DNA of 64,000 nucleotides from Corynebacterium glaucum (GTDB lineage: Bacteria > Actinomycetota > Actinomycetes > Mycobacteriales > Mycobacteriaceae), in assembly GCF_002287505.1 (NCBI RefSeq), contig NZ_CP019688.1, positions 744,001-808,000 of the forward strand, in the 5' to 3' direction. The notes under the pieces were generated by a model that had not been told where the DNA came from, made no database searches, and was given only the letters and a program-made list of their open reading frames with translations. This document shows positions 54,097 to 62,039 of this stretch, piece by piece (the first letter of the stretch is position 1; every line of letters starts with the position of its first letter). A program made the position numbers and the translations under genes.

Positions 54097-55293
54097 TTAC
54101 TTCTCGCCTTCCGGCACGCCTTCGTGCTGCTGCTTCGTCCACAGGGAACGCGCCGGGATCTTGCTGCGGTCGGCGCGGTCGGAGTACTTGCGCGCGACAT
54201 CTTCGACTTCCTGGAGCAGGCCTTCGGCGAGGTAAGTCGGCTCGAGACCCAGGCCGATGAAGGTGTCGTTTGCCACGTGGAGCTCGTTTTCAGCGGACTC
54301 CTTGCGCGGGTTGGGCACCATCTGTACCTCGGCGCCGGAGATGTTGCTGATCAGTTCGGCGAGGTCGCGGACGCGGTGGGTCTCGGTCATCTGGTTGAAA
54401 ATCTTCACGCGCTCGCCTTTGGCGGGCGGGTTCTCCACCGCGAGTTGGATGCACTTCGCCATGTCGCGGATGTGGATGAAGGCGCGGGTCTGCCCGCCGG
54501 TGCCGTGCACGGTGAGCGGGTAGCCGACGGCGGCCTGCATGAGGAAGCGGTTGAGCACAGTGCCGTAATCGCCGTCGTAATCGAAGCGGTTGATCAGACG
54601 CTCATCGCGCTCGGTCTGCGGCGTGTGGGTGCCCCAGATGATGCCCTGGTGCAGGTCCGTAATCCGCAGCTCATCGTTCTTGGCGTAGTACGCGAACAAG
54701 CTTTGATCCAGCACCTTGGTCATGTGGTAGACCGACCCCGGATTAGTGGGGTAGAGGATCTGCTGCTCCACAATGCCGTTCTCACCAGCGTCGACCTGGA
54801 TGTCCAGGTAGCCCTCCGGGATCTGCATGCCCGCGGTGCCGTAACCGTAAACGCCCATCGTGCCCAGATGCACAACGTGGATGTCGAGACCGGATTCCAC
54901 GATGGCGACGAGCAGGTTGTGGGTGGCGTTGACGTTGTTATCCACCGTGTAGCGCTTCGTGCGGTGGTTCTTCATCGAGTACGGCGCCGCACGCTGCTCA
55001 GCGAAGTGGATCACCGCATCCGGTTCGTAGGTGGTGATGAAGTCGTACAGGCCCTCGTAATCCTGGGCGACGTCGATGTTTTCAAAACCGATCTCTTTGC
55101 CGGTGACTTCCTTCCACGCGGCCAAGCGGTCGTCGATAGTGGCGATTGGTGTCAGCGACTGGGCGCCGAGCTCTTCATCGATTGCGCGGCGGGAGAGATT
55201 GTCCACAATCACCACGTCGTGTCCGATGTCCGACAGGTGCAGCGAAGCGGGCCAGCCACAGAATCCGTCCCCACCAAGTACTGCAATTTTCAC
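54097..55293 (-). CDS. sqdB: UDP-sulfoquinovose synthase, SqdB/SQD1-like
   Basis: SQD1/SqdB makes UDP-sulfoquinovose from UDP-glucose and sulfite. The 398-residue SDR protein has the NAD loop VLGGDGFCGWPASLHLS (5-21) and catalytic Thr145 in LGTMGVYG. It has Tyr189-x3-Lys193 in SVYHMTKVLDQS, plus SQD1-typical segments EQRAAPYSM, ITDLHQGIIWG, NRFLMQAAVGYPLTVHGTGG and VPNPRKE. The resemblance to SQD1 is extended and colinear. The start is a GTG at 55293 behind GGAG. It is the first gene of a two-gene operon with the sqdX-like gene. Confidence 0.85.
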   Translation of the reverse strand: MKIAVLGGDGFCGWPASLHLSDIGHDVVIVDNLSRRAIDEELGAQSLTPIATIDDRLAAWKEVTGKEIGFENIDVAQDYEGLYDFITTYEPDAVIHFAEQRAAPYSMKNHRTKRYTVDNNVNATHNLLVAIVESGLDIHVVHLGTMGVYGYGTAGMQIPEGYLDIQVDAGENGIVEQQILYPTNPGSVYHMTKVLDQSLFAYYAKNDELRITDLHQGIIWGTHTPQTERDERLINRFDYDGDYGTVLNRFLMQAAVGYPLTVHGTGGQTRAFIHIRDMAKCIQLAVENPPAKGERVKIFNQMTETHRVRDLAELISNISGAEVQMVPNPRKESAENELHVANDTFIGLGLEPTYLAEGLLQEVEDVARKYSDRADRSKIPARSLWTKQQHEGVPEGEK

Positions 55294-55390
55294 GAAAGAG
55301 CTCCAAGCATGATTAGAAAAACAACTTCCCGGATACGTTACCCGGACACACGCAGGCGCGCCGGATGAAAAGGCTCGCTGTGCGATTGTC

Positions 55391-57166
55391 TTAATCCGGG
55401 TGCATAGGATCGCGGCCTTCGGCGATAGCGCGGTATTGCTCTGCCTCTCGGAGAAGCTCGTCACCGGGCTGGTCAGTCGCGTTCTTCAGTAACGAACGGG
55501 GTTGCTCGACCTCGCGCCACTGCTGCGGCACACGCTCGCGGTACCCATCAAAGAACTCGCTCGACCACGGGTACGTTCCGATGAACTTCCAGGCGCTTCC
55601 CTCCCACAACATTGCTTCGCCCATCGGCATCTGCGCGATGGCTTCAACCGGCACAATATTCGTCCGCTCAGTGTGCACGCTTTGAGTGTCGGAGTGGTAA
55701 ACGTTATTGCTCCTCGACCAAAAGTCCGGACGGCTCGTGCCCGATGAGCTGGAAATAACTTGGCGGTCAAAATCTCCGGCGATCGCGCTAAAGGTACGAA
55801 GCGTCTGATCGTCGCGAATACCTGGCATCAAAATGGCGGACGGGAACATCCCCAAAAAGTTAATTCCTGGCCATGCCGCGCGTGCCTGGGAGAGATCCTG
55901 CAGCCCCACCGTTAGCGCAATGCCTTGCCCGCCGAACTGCGAGGCCCAAGTGTCTAAAGGCGGACGTGCCACGTGCGCTGCTTCATCCACCACGACGTTC
56001 AACCAGTCCAGGTCCTCACCCTCATTAGCAGCTCGTTTTCGCTCCCGGGTAATCGCCGACAAAAGCGCCATTATCAGACCTGCGGTCACGCTCTGCTCCT
56101 CCGGTGACGCTGCGATGTACAGCGTGTCAGACGTGCGTATGAATCGCGCAGGGTCGAAGTCCTCGCCTTTGTTGGACAGCACCGCGGCAGAGTTGTAAAC
56201 CGAAGTTAGCCGACGCAGCGTGGAAGCGATTGATCCTCGCTCTTTATCCGGTGTGGCCCTGATCCCGCGCAACGTCGAAAGGGCTAAGTCTGCGTCAACG
56301 TCCTCTGGGTCGGTCCTGTGCTGCAGAATTGTGTTCTCAACCTGGTCCAATGCCCCCTCGGTTTCCCGGCACCAAGCAGCAAACGTCGGCAAAGAAACGT
56401 ACTGGCCTGCAAAAAGGATGACTGCGAGCCACTCAGTCGCCGAATCAATCCAGTCACGGTTAGGCGAGCCCACCGCATATGGTGCCGTCCACTCGTTCGC
56501 GATCACACGGGCAGAGTCCCATCCAGAGACACTCCATGCTGGCGACCACCGTACGCGCAAAGCTCCATCGGGAATGCCGCTGCCCAGGTCGAGTGCCCAA
56601 ATACGGCCTCGCTTCGAACGGGTCTGGTGGGTGTCATACAGCACCTCCCACTTCACCGATGTACTTACGACCGGCCCAGTAGCAATAGCCACAGTCGGTG
56701 CAATCACGCAGGAAGTCTTCCCTGAACCGGGCGGACCAAGGACAAGCGTCGCACCGCGGGGGTCGGTCACGTGCACATTGTTATCAAAGGTGCCCGCAAA
56801 CGTACCCGACAGCATCGCAAAATCCGACAGCACTTCTGCCGTCACGGGTTTCGGAGCCCCCCTCCCTGTAACCTTGCGCAGCGCCCACTTACACACCAGG
56901 GCAGGCACCACTCGTACGAAGCCGGCTCCAAGACTGAGCCCGGTACCAACCGCTTCATCTTCTGCGTGCTCACTCCGCGTGCTCAGCGTGATGAGGAACC
57001 AGATCACGGCGATGAAGATGGCGAACGATTTGAAGAAATCGAAGCCAGTTTGGAAGAAGAGCACGAACAAGCCTGTGCCCCAGAATGGCAAAAAGAGAAA
57101 TTCCGCCAACTTGTTAAACCAGTAAGTTCTCTCGAAATACTGATGCTGCGGTAATAGATGTGACAT
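55391..57166 (-). CDS. VirD4/TraG-like conjugative coupling ATPase
   Basis: This 591-residue protein has two N-terminal membrane segments (about 20-60) and a RecA-like motor domain. Walker A is LGPPGSGKTS with Lys150; Walker B is NVVVDEAAHVARPP. A TraG-type C-terminal portion includes GIALTVGLQDLSQARA. Type IV coupling proteins bring DNA to a conjugation channel. No relaxase, mating-channel genes or integrase lie next to it, so it looks like a lone remnant or stand-alone member. Its codon use is less GC-rich than its neighbours. Confidence 0.85.
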   Translation of the reverse strand: MSHLLPQHQYFERTYWFNKLAEFLFLPFWGTGLFVLFFQTGFDFFKSFAIFIAVIWFLITLSTRSEHAEDEAVGTGLSLGAGFVRVVPALVCKWALRKVTGRGAPKPVTAEVLSDFAMLSGTFAGTFDNNVHVTDPRGATLVLGPPGSGKTSCVIAPTVAIATGPVVSTSVKWEVLYDTHQTRSKRGRIWALDLGSGIPDGALRVRWSPAWSVSGWDSARVIANEWTAPYAVGSPNRDWIDSATEWLAVILFAGQYVSLPTFAAWCRETEGALDQVENTILQHRTDPEDVDADLALSTLRGIRATPDKERGSIASTLRRLTSVYNSAAVLSNKGEDFDPARFIRTSDTLYIAASPEEQSVTAGLIMALLSAITRERKRAANEGEDLDWLNVVVDEAAHVARPPLDTWASQFGGQGIALTVGLQDLSQARAAWPGINFLGMFPSAILMPGIRDDQTLRTFSAIAGDFDRQVISSSSGTSRPDFWSRSNNVYHSDTQSVHTERTNIVPVEAIAQMPMGEAMLWEGSAWKFIGTYPWSSEFFDGYRERVPQQWREVEQPRSLLKNATDQPGDELLREAEQYRAIAEGRDPMHPD

Positions 57167-57169
57167 GGG

Positions 57170-57370
57170 CTAACTCTCTTTCTCTTCTACCTTGACTGGG
57201 TTACGGAGTTGGCTCTGAGTCCGTTCGGTGTCGGCCACGTCTCCCCCCGTGGTAGCTGAATTTCCTGCGCCTACAGAACGAGCATGAGAGCGCGAACCAG
57301 TGAATCCCACAGGCCGGTCACCGAGTAGGACAGATCCGTCAGGGATTGCCGCCAAGATCCGGGTATCCAC
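57170..57370 (-). CDS. Possible small ORF upstream of the coupling ATPase
   Basis: This 66-codon frame ends 3 bases before the coupling-ATPase start, as an operon partner would. The last 22 residues (polar, ending KVEEKES) look protein-like. The first half overlaps the 57271-57459 frame in another phase and may not be coding. It may be the tail of a lost upstream gene. No family recognised. Confidence 0.3.
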   Translation of the reverse strand: MDTRILAAIPDGSVLLGDRPVGFTGSRSHARSVGAGNSATTGGDVADTERTQSQLRNPVKVEEKES

Positions 57371-57459
57371 TGGGCGGCCAAGTCACTGGCCGCGAAATCG
57401 CGCACATCCTGCGCGCCGGAGTGGAAGTTGTGGTGCAGCGTTGAACTCAGGGGTGTCAT
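57271..57459 (-). CDS. Possible 62-residue hypothetical protein
   Basis: Codon third positions are strongly G/C-biased, as in real genes here. The product starts MTPLSSTLHHNFHSGAQDV and has an amphipathic or weakly membrane-associated C-terminal half with three Trp residues. An upstream ATG would lengthen it to 83 residues. No family recognised. It overlaps the other small frame, and only one of the two is likely real. Confidence 0.4.
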   Translation of the reverse strand: MTPLSSTLHHNFHSGAQDVRDFAASDLAAQWIPGSWRQSLTDLSYSVTGLWDSLVRALMLVL

Positions 57460-57496
57460 GCCAGCCAGGGTAGCGCTGACGCGGTGGGACGGTGTC

Positions 57497-58489
57497 TTAA
57501 AGCTCATAGTCTGCAAGGGCATCGGCGAAGTGCGGCCAGAATTGGAATTCGCTTCTCAGTAGGTCGAGCTGGCCTTCCCACTGGTAAAGGCCGTCGGTGG
57601 CCAGGTCAGGATCTTCGACCTGCATCAGCAACAGCTGGAGCTGCGCGATCCGGAGTGCAACGTGGGCGGCGCTATCGGGCGTTCGCGGCGGCGGCAATTC
57701 GGACGATGCTTGGGTAAGCCACAGGCGGAAGTAAGCGAAGAGGCGCCGCACCGCAGTCACTGGGTCGCGGGGCAGCTCGACGCCCACCGCCCAGGTGGCT
57801 GCAACAAAGGAGTCGACGCTGGAGGTTTCGATGGTAAGCAGGCCCTCTTCGTAGAGCGAGAACTCTGTCGCCGCCATGAGCTCGAAGGTGGCGTAGTCAG
57901 TGTCTCGGCCCAGTTCGGCGAGGGTGATCATAGTCTCGATGTAGGTTTGCTCCGGCGCGTCGAGGTAGGCGGCGAAAGTTGCGATCGACGGCTCGGCGAG
58001 GAATTGCTCGCGCAAAACGGCGTGGGTCTCTTTCGCACCGCCTGCTTCCGAATAATTGGGATCGAACCAATGCGGCATGGCAAGTCTGGTGAGCACTGGT
58101 TCGACCTGGGGGAGCTCCGCGCGCAACGCGTTGACGAGCTGAACGAGCTCGACCGCGGTCATCCTGTCGAGCGCGGCGTCGAGTAGCGGGTGCCCTCCCG
58201 GCTTGAGCTCGGCGGCGTGGACTGCGACCGCGATCGCATGCTTGCACCACTCGTCGCGCACCGAGCAGGTGCAGCTTGCACTGACTCCTTTCGCCGTCAG
58301 GCGGAGGGTGATCAGATACGGCTGCGTGCCAACAATCTGGGCTTGTAGTTCATCGTCTTGCACCTCGAGCAGGGCAATATAGTCACCCGGAATGTCTGTC
58401 GCACGCGCGATGGACACAGGCTTGGCTACCTGGTCAAGCTGCGTTGCGCTGAACTCGCGCAGTCTGGCGATGATGCGTTGCTCCTCCAT
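57497..58489 (-). CDS. SWIM zinc-finger domain protein
   Basis: This 330-residue protein from the ATG at 58489 has the SWIM signature CxCx6CxH as Cys73, Cys75, Cys82 and His84 (ASCTCSVRDEWCKHA). The remainder is helical, with hydrophobic repeats, and has no catalytic motif I recognise. SWIM domains bind DNA or proteins, often with helicases; no helicase is adjacent. It is divergent from the ABC exporter genes. Confidence 0.85.
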   Translation of the reverse strand: MEEQRIIARLREFSATQLDQVAKPVSIARATDIPGDYIALLEVQDDELQAQIVGTQPYLITLRLTAKGVSASCTCSVRDEWCKHAIAVAVHAAELKPGGHPLLDAALDRMTAVELVQLVNALRAELPQVEPVLTRLAMPHWFDPNYSEAGGAKETHAVLREQFLAEPSIATFAAYLDAPEQTYIETMITLAELGRDTDYATFELMAATEFSLYEEGLLTIETSSVDSFVAATWAVGVELPRDPVTAVRRLFAYFRLWLTQASSELPPPRTPDSAAHVALRIAQLQLLLMQVEDPDLATDGLYQWEGQLDLLRSEFQFWPHFADALADYEL

Positions 58490-58587
58490 GACCCGAACTC
58501 TAGGAAACAACCCCCACACGCCATCTGCCGGCTTCGAACGGGCATTTGGAAGCCAACGGAACCAAGGTCGTGTCGGCAACGTCGAAT

Positions 58588-60027
58588 ATGGTTAGGTCGG
58601 TGAGCACCTTGCCCCGCCCCGACGACCCCCGCTGGCTTTGGAAAACCCTGAACTCCCGGGCCCGCTTTTCGGTGCCCGCGGCACTCGGCATCACCACGAT
58701 GATGGTCACCAACGCGTCCGCGCCCGTGATCGTCGGCCGCGCAATTGACACCGCCATCGCTACGCAAGACCTCGCCAGCCTAACCCGCTACATCGCCCTG
58801 CTCGCAATCGTCATGGCCATCGGCGCAGTTGGCGGATGGTTCGGTCGCAGCTGGCTCTCCAAAGCAGTCCTCACCGTCGGCCATGACCTGCGCATGGCAG
58901 TCACCGCGCGCATCCTCGACCCGCGCGGCATTGGCGGCGCCACCCGCTACACCCCAGGTGAGCTGCTGTCCATCGCATCCACCGACGTCAAACGCGTCTC
59001 CGAAGCGGTCTTCCTCATGGTCTTCCCGGTGGGCCACCTGCTCACCATCGCGTACGTCGCATACGTTGTCGGCTCAATCCACCTGCCGCTCGGCATTGCG
59101 ATCCTCGCCGGCGGCCCACTCGTCGTATTTGGCACTATTGCCGCAGGCAAACCGCTCCAGAAACGGTCCGGCGAGCGCCAAAAAGCACTCGCAGATGCCG
59201 CCGCCACCGCCACCGATGTCGTGGAAGGCCTGCGGATCATCAAAGGCCTCGGCGCGGTGGACGTAGTCAGCGGCAGGTACAAGGAAGCGTCGATACGCGC
59301 TCGTCTCGCCACCATCCGGGCCAACGCGTCGCACGCCCGCCTCGACGCGACGACCGAATCACTCGGCACCCTCTACATCATCGCCGCCACCATCGCGGCC
59401 GCGATCTTCGCCGCCCGCGGGGTGATCAGCGTCGGCGATCTCATCACCATCCTCGGTGTCACCCAGTTCGTCATCACGCCAATGACCTTCCTGGGCAAGC
59501 ACATCGCCGCGCGCCTCGCCCCAGCTCAGGCCAGCGCGCGCCGCATCACCCGGCTTTTACAAGAGCCTTCGCTTATCGACGCCCCGTTGCCCGCACCACA
59601 GTTCCCACCCGGCCTCACAGTCATCGACCGCACTCCACCCGCGGATTTGGCCCAGGTCGACCGCACTGAGGTGTTGGTCGCCCCACACGCGGCGCACTTG
59701 TTTGAGGGCACGGTGCTGGGCAACGTTGCCGATGACGCGGATGCCGCTCGCGCCGCACTCGTGGTCGCCGCAGGCCGCGACATCCTTGCCGCCGCAGAGC
59801 GCGAAGTAGGGGAGAACGGCGCGGGTCTGTCCGGCGGCCAGCGGCAGCGCGTCGCCCTTGCCCGTGCAATCGCCGTCGACCCAGACGTGCTCATTTTGCA
59901 GGATCCCACTACCGCGGTTGACTCCGTGACCGAACAAGCCATCGCCGCGAACGTCGCGCAAGCGCGCGCCGGCAAGACCACCGTGGTTTACTCCTCCTCG
60001 CCGGCGTGGAAGGCGGTGGCGGAATAG
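58588..60027 (+). CDS. ABC exporter half-transporter with degenerate NBD (lacks Walker A)
   Basis: This is about 479 residues from the ATG at 58588 (TTG 58546 and GTG 58600 are alternatives). A six-helix exporter domain (about 30-310) is normal. The nucleotide-binding part is shortened: the region that should hold Walker A is only about 35 residues and has no GxxGxGKS/T. The signature GLSGGQRQRVALARAI is intact. The Walker B strand reads VLILQDPTTAVDS in place of hhhhDE, and the H-loop His is absent (VVYSSSPAW). It cannot bind ATP alone but can donate its signature motif to the partner encoded 1 base downstream. Confidence 0.9.
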   Translation: MVRSVSTLPRPDDPRWLWKTLNSRARFSVPAALGITTMMVTNASAPVIVGRAIDTAIATQDLASLTRYIALLAIVMAIGAVGGWFGRSWLSKAVLTVGHDLRMAVTARILDPRGIGGATRYTPGELLSIASTDVKRVSEAVFLMVFPVGHLLTIAYVAYVVGSIHLPLGIAILAGGPLVVFGTIAAGKPLQKRSGERQKALADAAATATDVVEGLRIIKGLGAVDVVSGRYKEASIRARLATIRANASHARLDATTESLGTLYIIAATIAAAIFAARGVISVGDLITILGVTQFVITPMTFLGKHIAARLAPAQASARRITRLLQEPSLIDAPLPAPQFPPGLTVIDRTPPADLAQVDRTEVLVAPHAAHLFEGTVLGNVADDADAARAALVVAAGRDILAAAEREVGENGAGLSGGQRQRVALARAIAVDPDVLILQDPTTAVDSVTEQAIAANVAQARAGKTTVVYSSSPAWKAVAE

Positions 60028-60028
60028 C

Positions 60029-61780
60029 ATGCGTTTCCCAACAGCAACAGGCAGTGAAGTCCGCCAGGAAGTTTCCCGCCAACTCAGCCGGATCCCGCAG
60101 GCACGTGGACGTTTCTGGGCCTCGGTAGTTGTGCTCTCCATCGGTGCACTTGGCTCAATGGCGGTGCCGATTCTGCTCGGCCGCGTCGTCGACGTCGTGC
60201 TCGCGGGTGGCGCAGACATGGTCACGCGCATCCTTTGGATCGGAGCGGGCGTGTCCATCGCGGCGGTGGTCAGCGCAGGCCTCAACGCCGTCGGGTTCTA
60301 CCTGCTGTCCACAGTCGCGGAGCGCGCGATCGGCAACCTGCGCGAGGACATGGTCGACACGGCCCTGCACCTGCCTACCCACCGCGTGGAGGAGGCCGGT
60401 TCCGGGGATTTGCTGTCGCGATCGACCGATGACGTCGCCGAGTTGTCGTCGTCAATCTCTCAAACCTTGCCCGATGTCACCTCCGCGATCTTTGTGCTCG
60501 GCGCAACCGCCATTGCCTTGATCGGCCTCGACCCGTACTACGCCGTCATTCCGCTGCTGGCTGGCCCCGCGTATTTCCTCAGCTTCCGCCAGTACCTGAA
60601 GAGTGCGCCGGAGCGCTACGCCAACGAGCGCGCGTCGATGGCCGAGCGCGCGCGGCGCATGCTCGAATCCATCCACGGGCTGGAAACGCTGCACGCGTTC
60701 TCGCGCGAGGACCGCGCGCAGGAGCGCATCGGGGAATCGTCGTGGCGAGTCGTGGGAAACGGCTACCGCGCGCGACGCACGATGATGGTGACGCAGGTGC
60801 AAATGACGATCATCGAGGCCGGCATGCTCATCGCCGGCCTTGTCATGAGCTATTTCGCCGTGCGCGGTGGTCAGCTCACCATCGGCCAGGTCACCGGCGC
60901 GATGATGATCATCATCCGCATCCGCCGGCCGATGATGGGCATCATCCACACCCTCGACACGGTCAATTCCGGCTACGCCTCGCTCGCACGCATCGTCGGA
61001 GTGGTGCACAACCCGCCCGCCCGGGTGCCGGATTGCGGCGCCCCCGCGCCTGCCGGCCGCGCGGAGCTGCGTGACGTCTGGTTCCGCTACGGCGACGACT
61101 GGGCTGTGCGCGACATCAACTTCAATCTCCAGCCAGGCGAAAAGGTCGCGCTCGTCGGCGCATCCGGCGCGGGTAAGTCGACGGTCGCAGCACTGCTTGC
61201 AGGTTTGCGCGTCCCCGACGAGGGATTGGTGCTTATCGACGACACCCCGGTCACCGCCCTTTCCGACTCCGAACGCGTCGCCCGCCTCGCGCTCGTCTCC
61301 CAGGAAGTGCACGTGTTTTCCGGCACTCTGCGCGAGGACCTCACTATTGCGAAACCTAACGCCACGGATGCGGAGCTGGAGCAAGCACTTGCCGACGTTG
61401 GCGCCGACTGGTTCGAAACGCTTTCCGATGGCCTAAACACCATCGTAGGCAGCCGCGGGATGCGCCTTGAACCCGTGCAGGCGCAGCAGCTCGCGCTCGC
61501 ACGCATCCACCTGCTCGACCCGGCGATCGTGCTCATGGACGAAGCCACCGCCGAGGCCGGATCTGCCGGCGCAGGCGCACTCGAAGACGCAGCCCGAGTG
61601 GTTACCTCGGGCCGGTCCTCGGTGGTCATCGCGCACCGCTTGGACCAGGCGGCGGAAGCAGACCTCATCCTCGTGATGGACGCCGGCGAGGTCGTCGAGC
61701 GCGGCACCCACGCTGAACTCCTCGACCTCGGCGGCCGCTACGCGCAGCTCTGGACAGCGTGGTCTCGTGGCCGGGCCTAG
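60029..61780 (+). CDS. ABC exporter half-transporter with degenerate signature motif
   Basis: This 583-residue protein has six membrane helices (about 30-320) and a C-terminal ABC domain. Walker A GASGAGKST, Q-loop LVSQEVHVFSG, Walker B AIVLMDEATAEAG and H-loop VVIAHRLDQ are intact. The signature is replaced by RLEPVQAQQLALAR where LSGGQ should stand. With the preceding gene it forms a heterodimer with one complete composite ATP site. The start follows the partner stop by one base. Substrate unknown; the family exports lipids, peptides or drugs. Confidence 0.92.
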   Translation: MRFPTATGSEVRQEVSRQLSRIPQARGRFWASVVVLSIGALGSMAVPILLGRVVDVVLAGGADMVTRILWIGAGVSIAAVVSAGLNAVGFYLLSTVAERAIGNLREDMVDTALHLPTHRVEEAGSGDLLSRSTDDVAELSSSISQTLPDVTSAIFVLGATAIALIGLDPYYAVIPLLAGPAYFLSFRQYLKSAPERYANERASMAERARRMLESIHGLETLHAFSREDRAQERIGESSWRVVGNGYRARRTMMVTQVQMTIIEAGMLIAGLVMSYFAVRGGQLTIGQVTGAMMIIIRIRRPMMGIIHTLDTVNSGYASLARIVGVVHNPPARVPDCGAPAPAGRAELRDVWFRYGDDWAVRDINFNLQPGEKVALVGASGAGKSTVAALLAGLRVPDEGLVLIDDTPVTALSDSERVARLALVSQEVHVFSGTLREDLTIAKPNATDAELEQALADVGADWFETLSDGLNTIVGSRGMRLEPVQAQQLALARIHLLDPAIVLMDEATAEAGSAGAGALEDAARVVTSGRSSVVIAHRLDQAAEADLILVMDAGEVVERGTHAELLDLGGRYAQLWTAWSRGRA

Positions 61781-62039
61781 CTTCGGCCGCGAACGCGAGG
61801 TCGGGGAATGCGTCTGCCATCCAAGTGCGAATCCAGGCGCGAAATCATCTGCGAGATTGTAGAAGGGTCGGGGTGCCGGGGGTATAAAACCGCAGGTCGG
61901 TTCGAGCGCGATTGCGTACCCTTCTACATCCACATTGTTGACTTGTGTAGTTGAAAGGAAAATCACATTGGAGTGAGTCTGAGACCTTATTAACGTGGGT
62001 GGTGAACCTTGAATATTTGAATATGGAGGAGGAACCACC
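61781..62039 (+). other. 259-base intergenic region before the DASS transporter
   Basis: No gene is seen. The right half is AT-richer than average and includes a short direct repeat TTGAATAT-TTGAATAT at about 62009-62024 just before the GGAGGAGG ribosome-binding site. It probably holds the promoter of the transporter; no known operator is evident. Confidence 0.5.
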
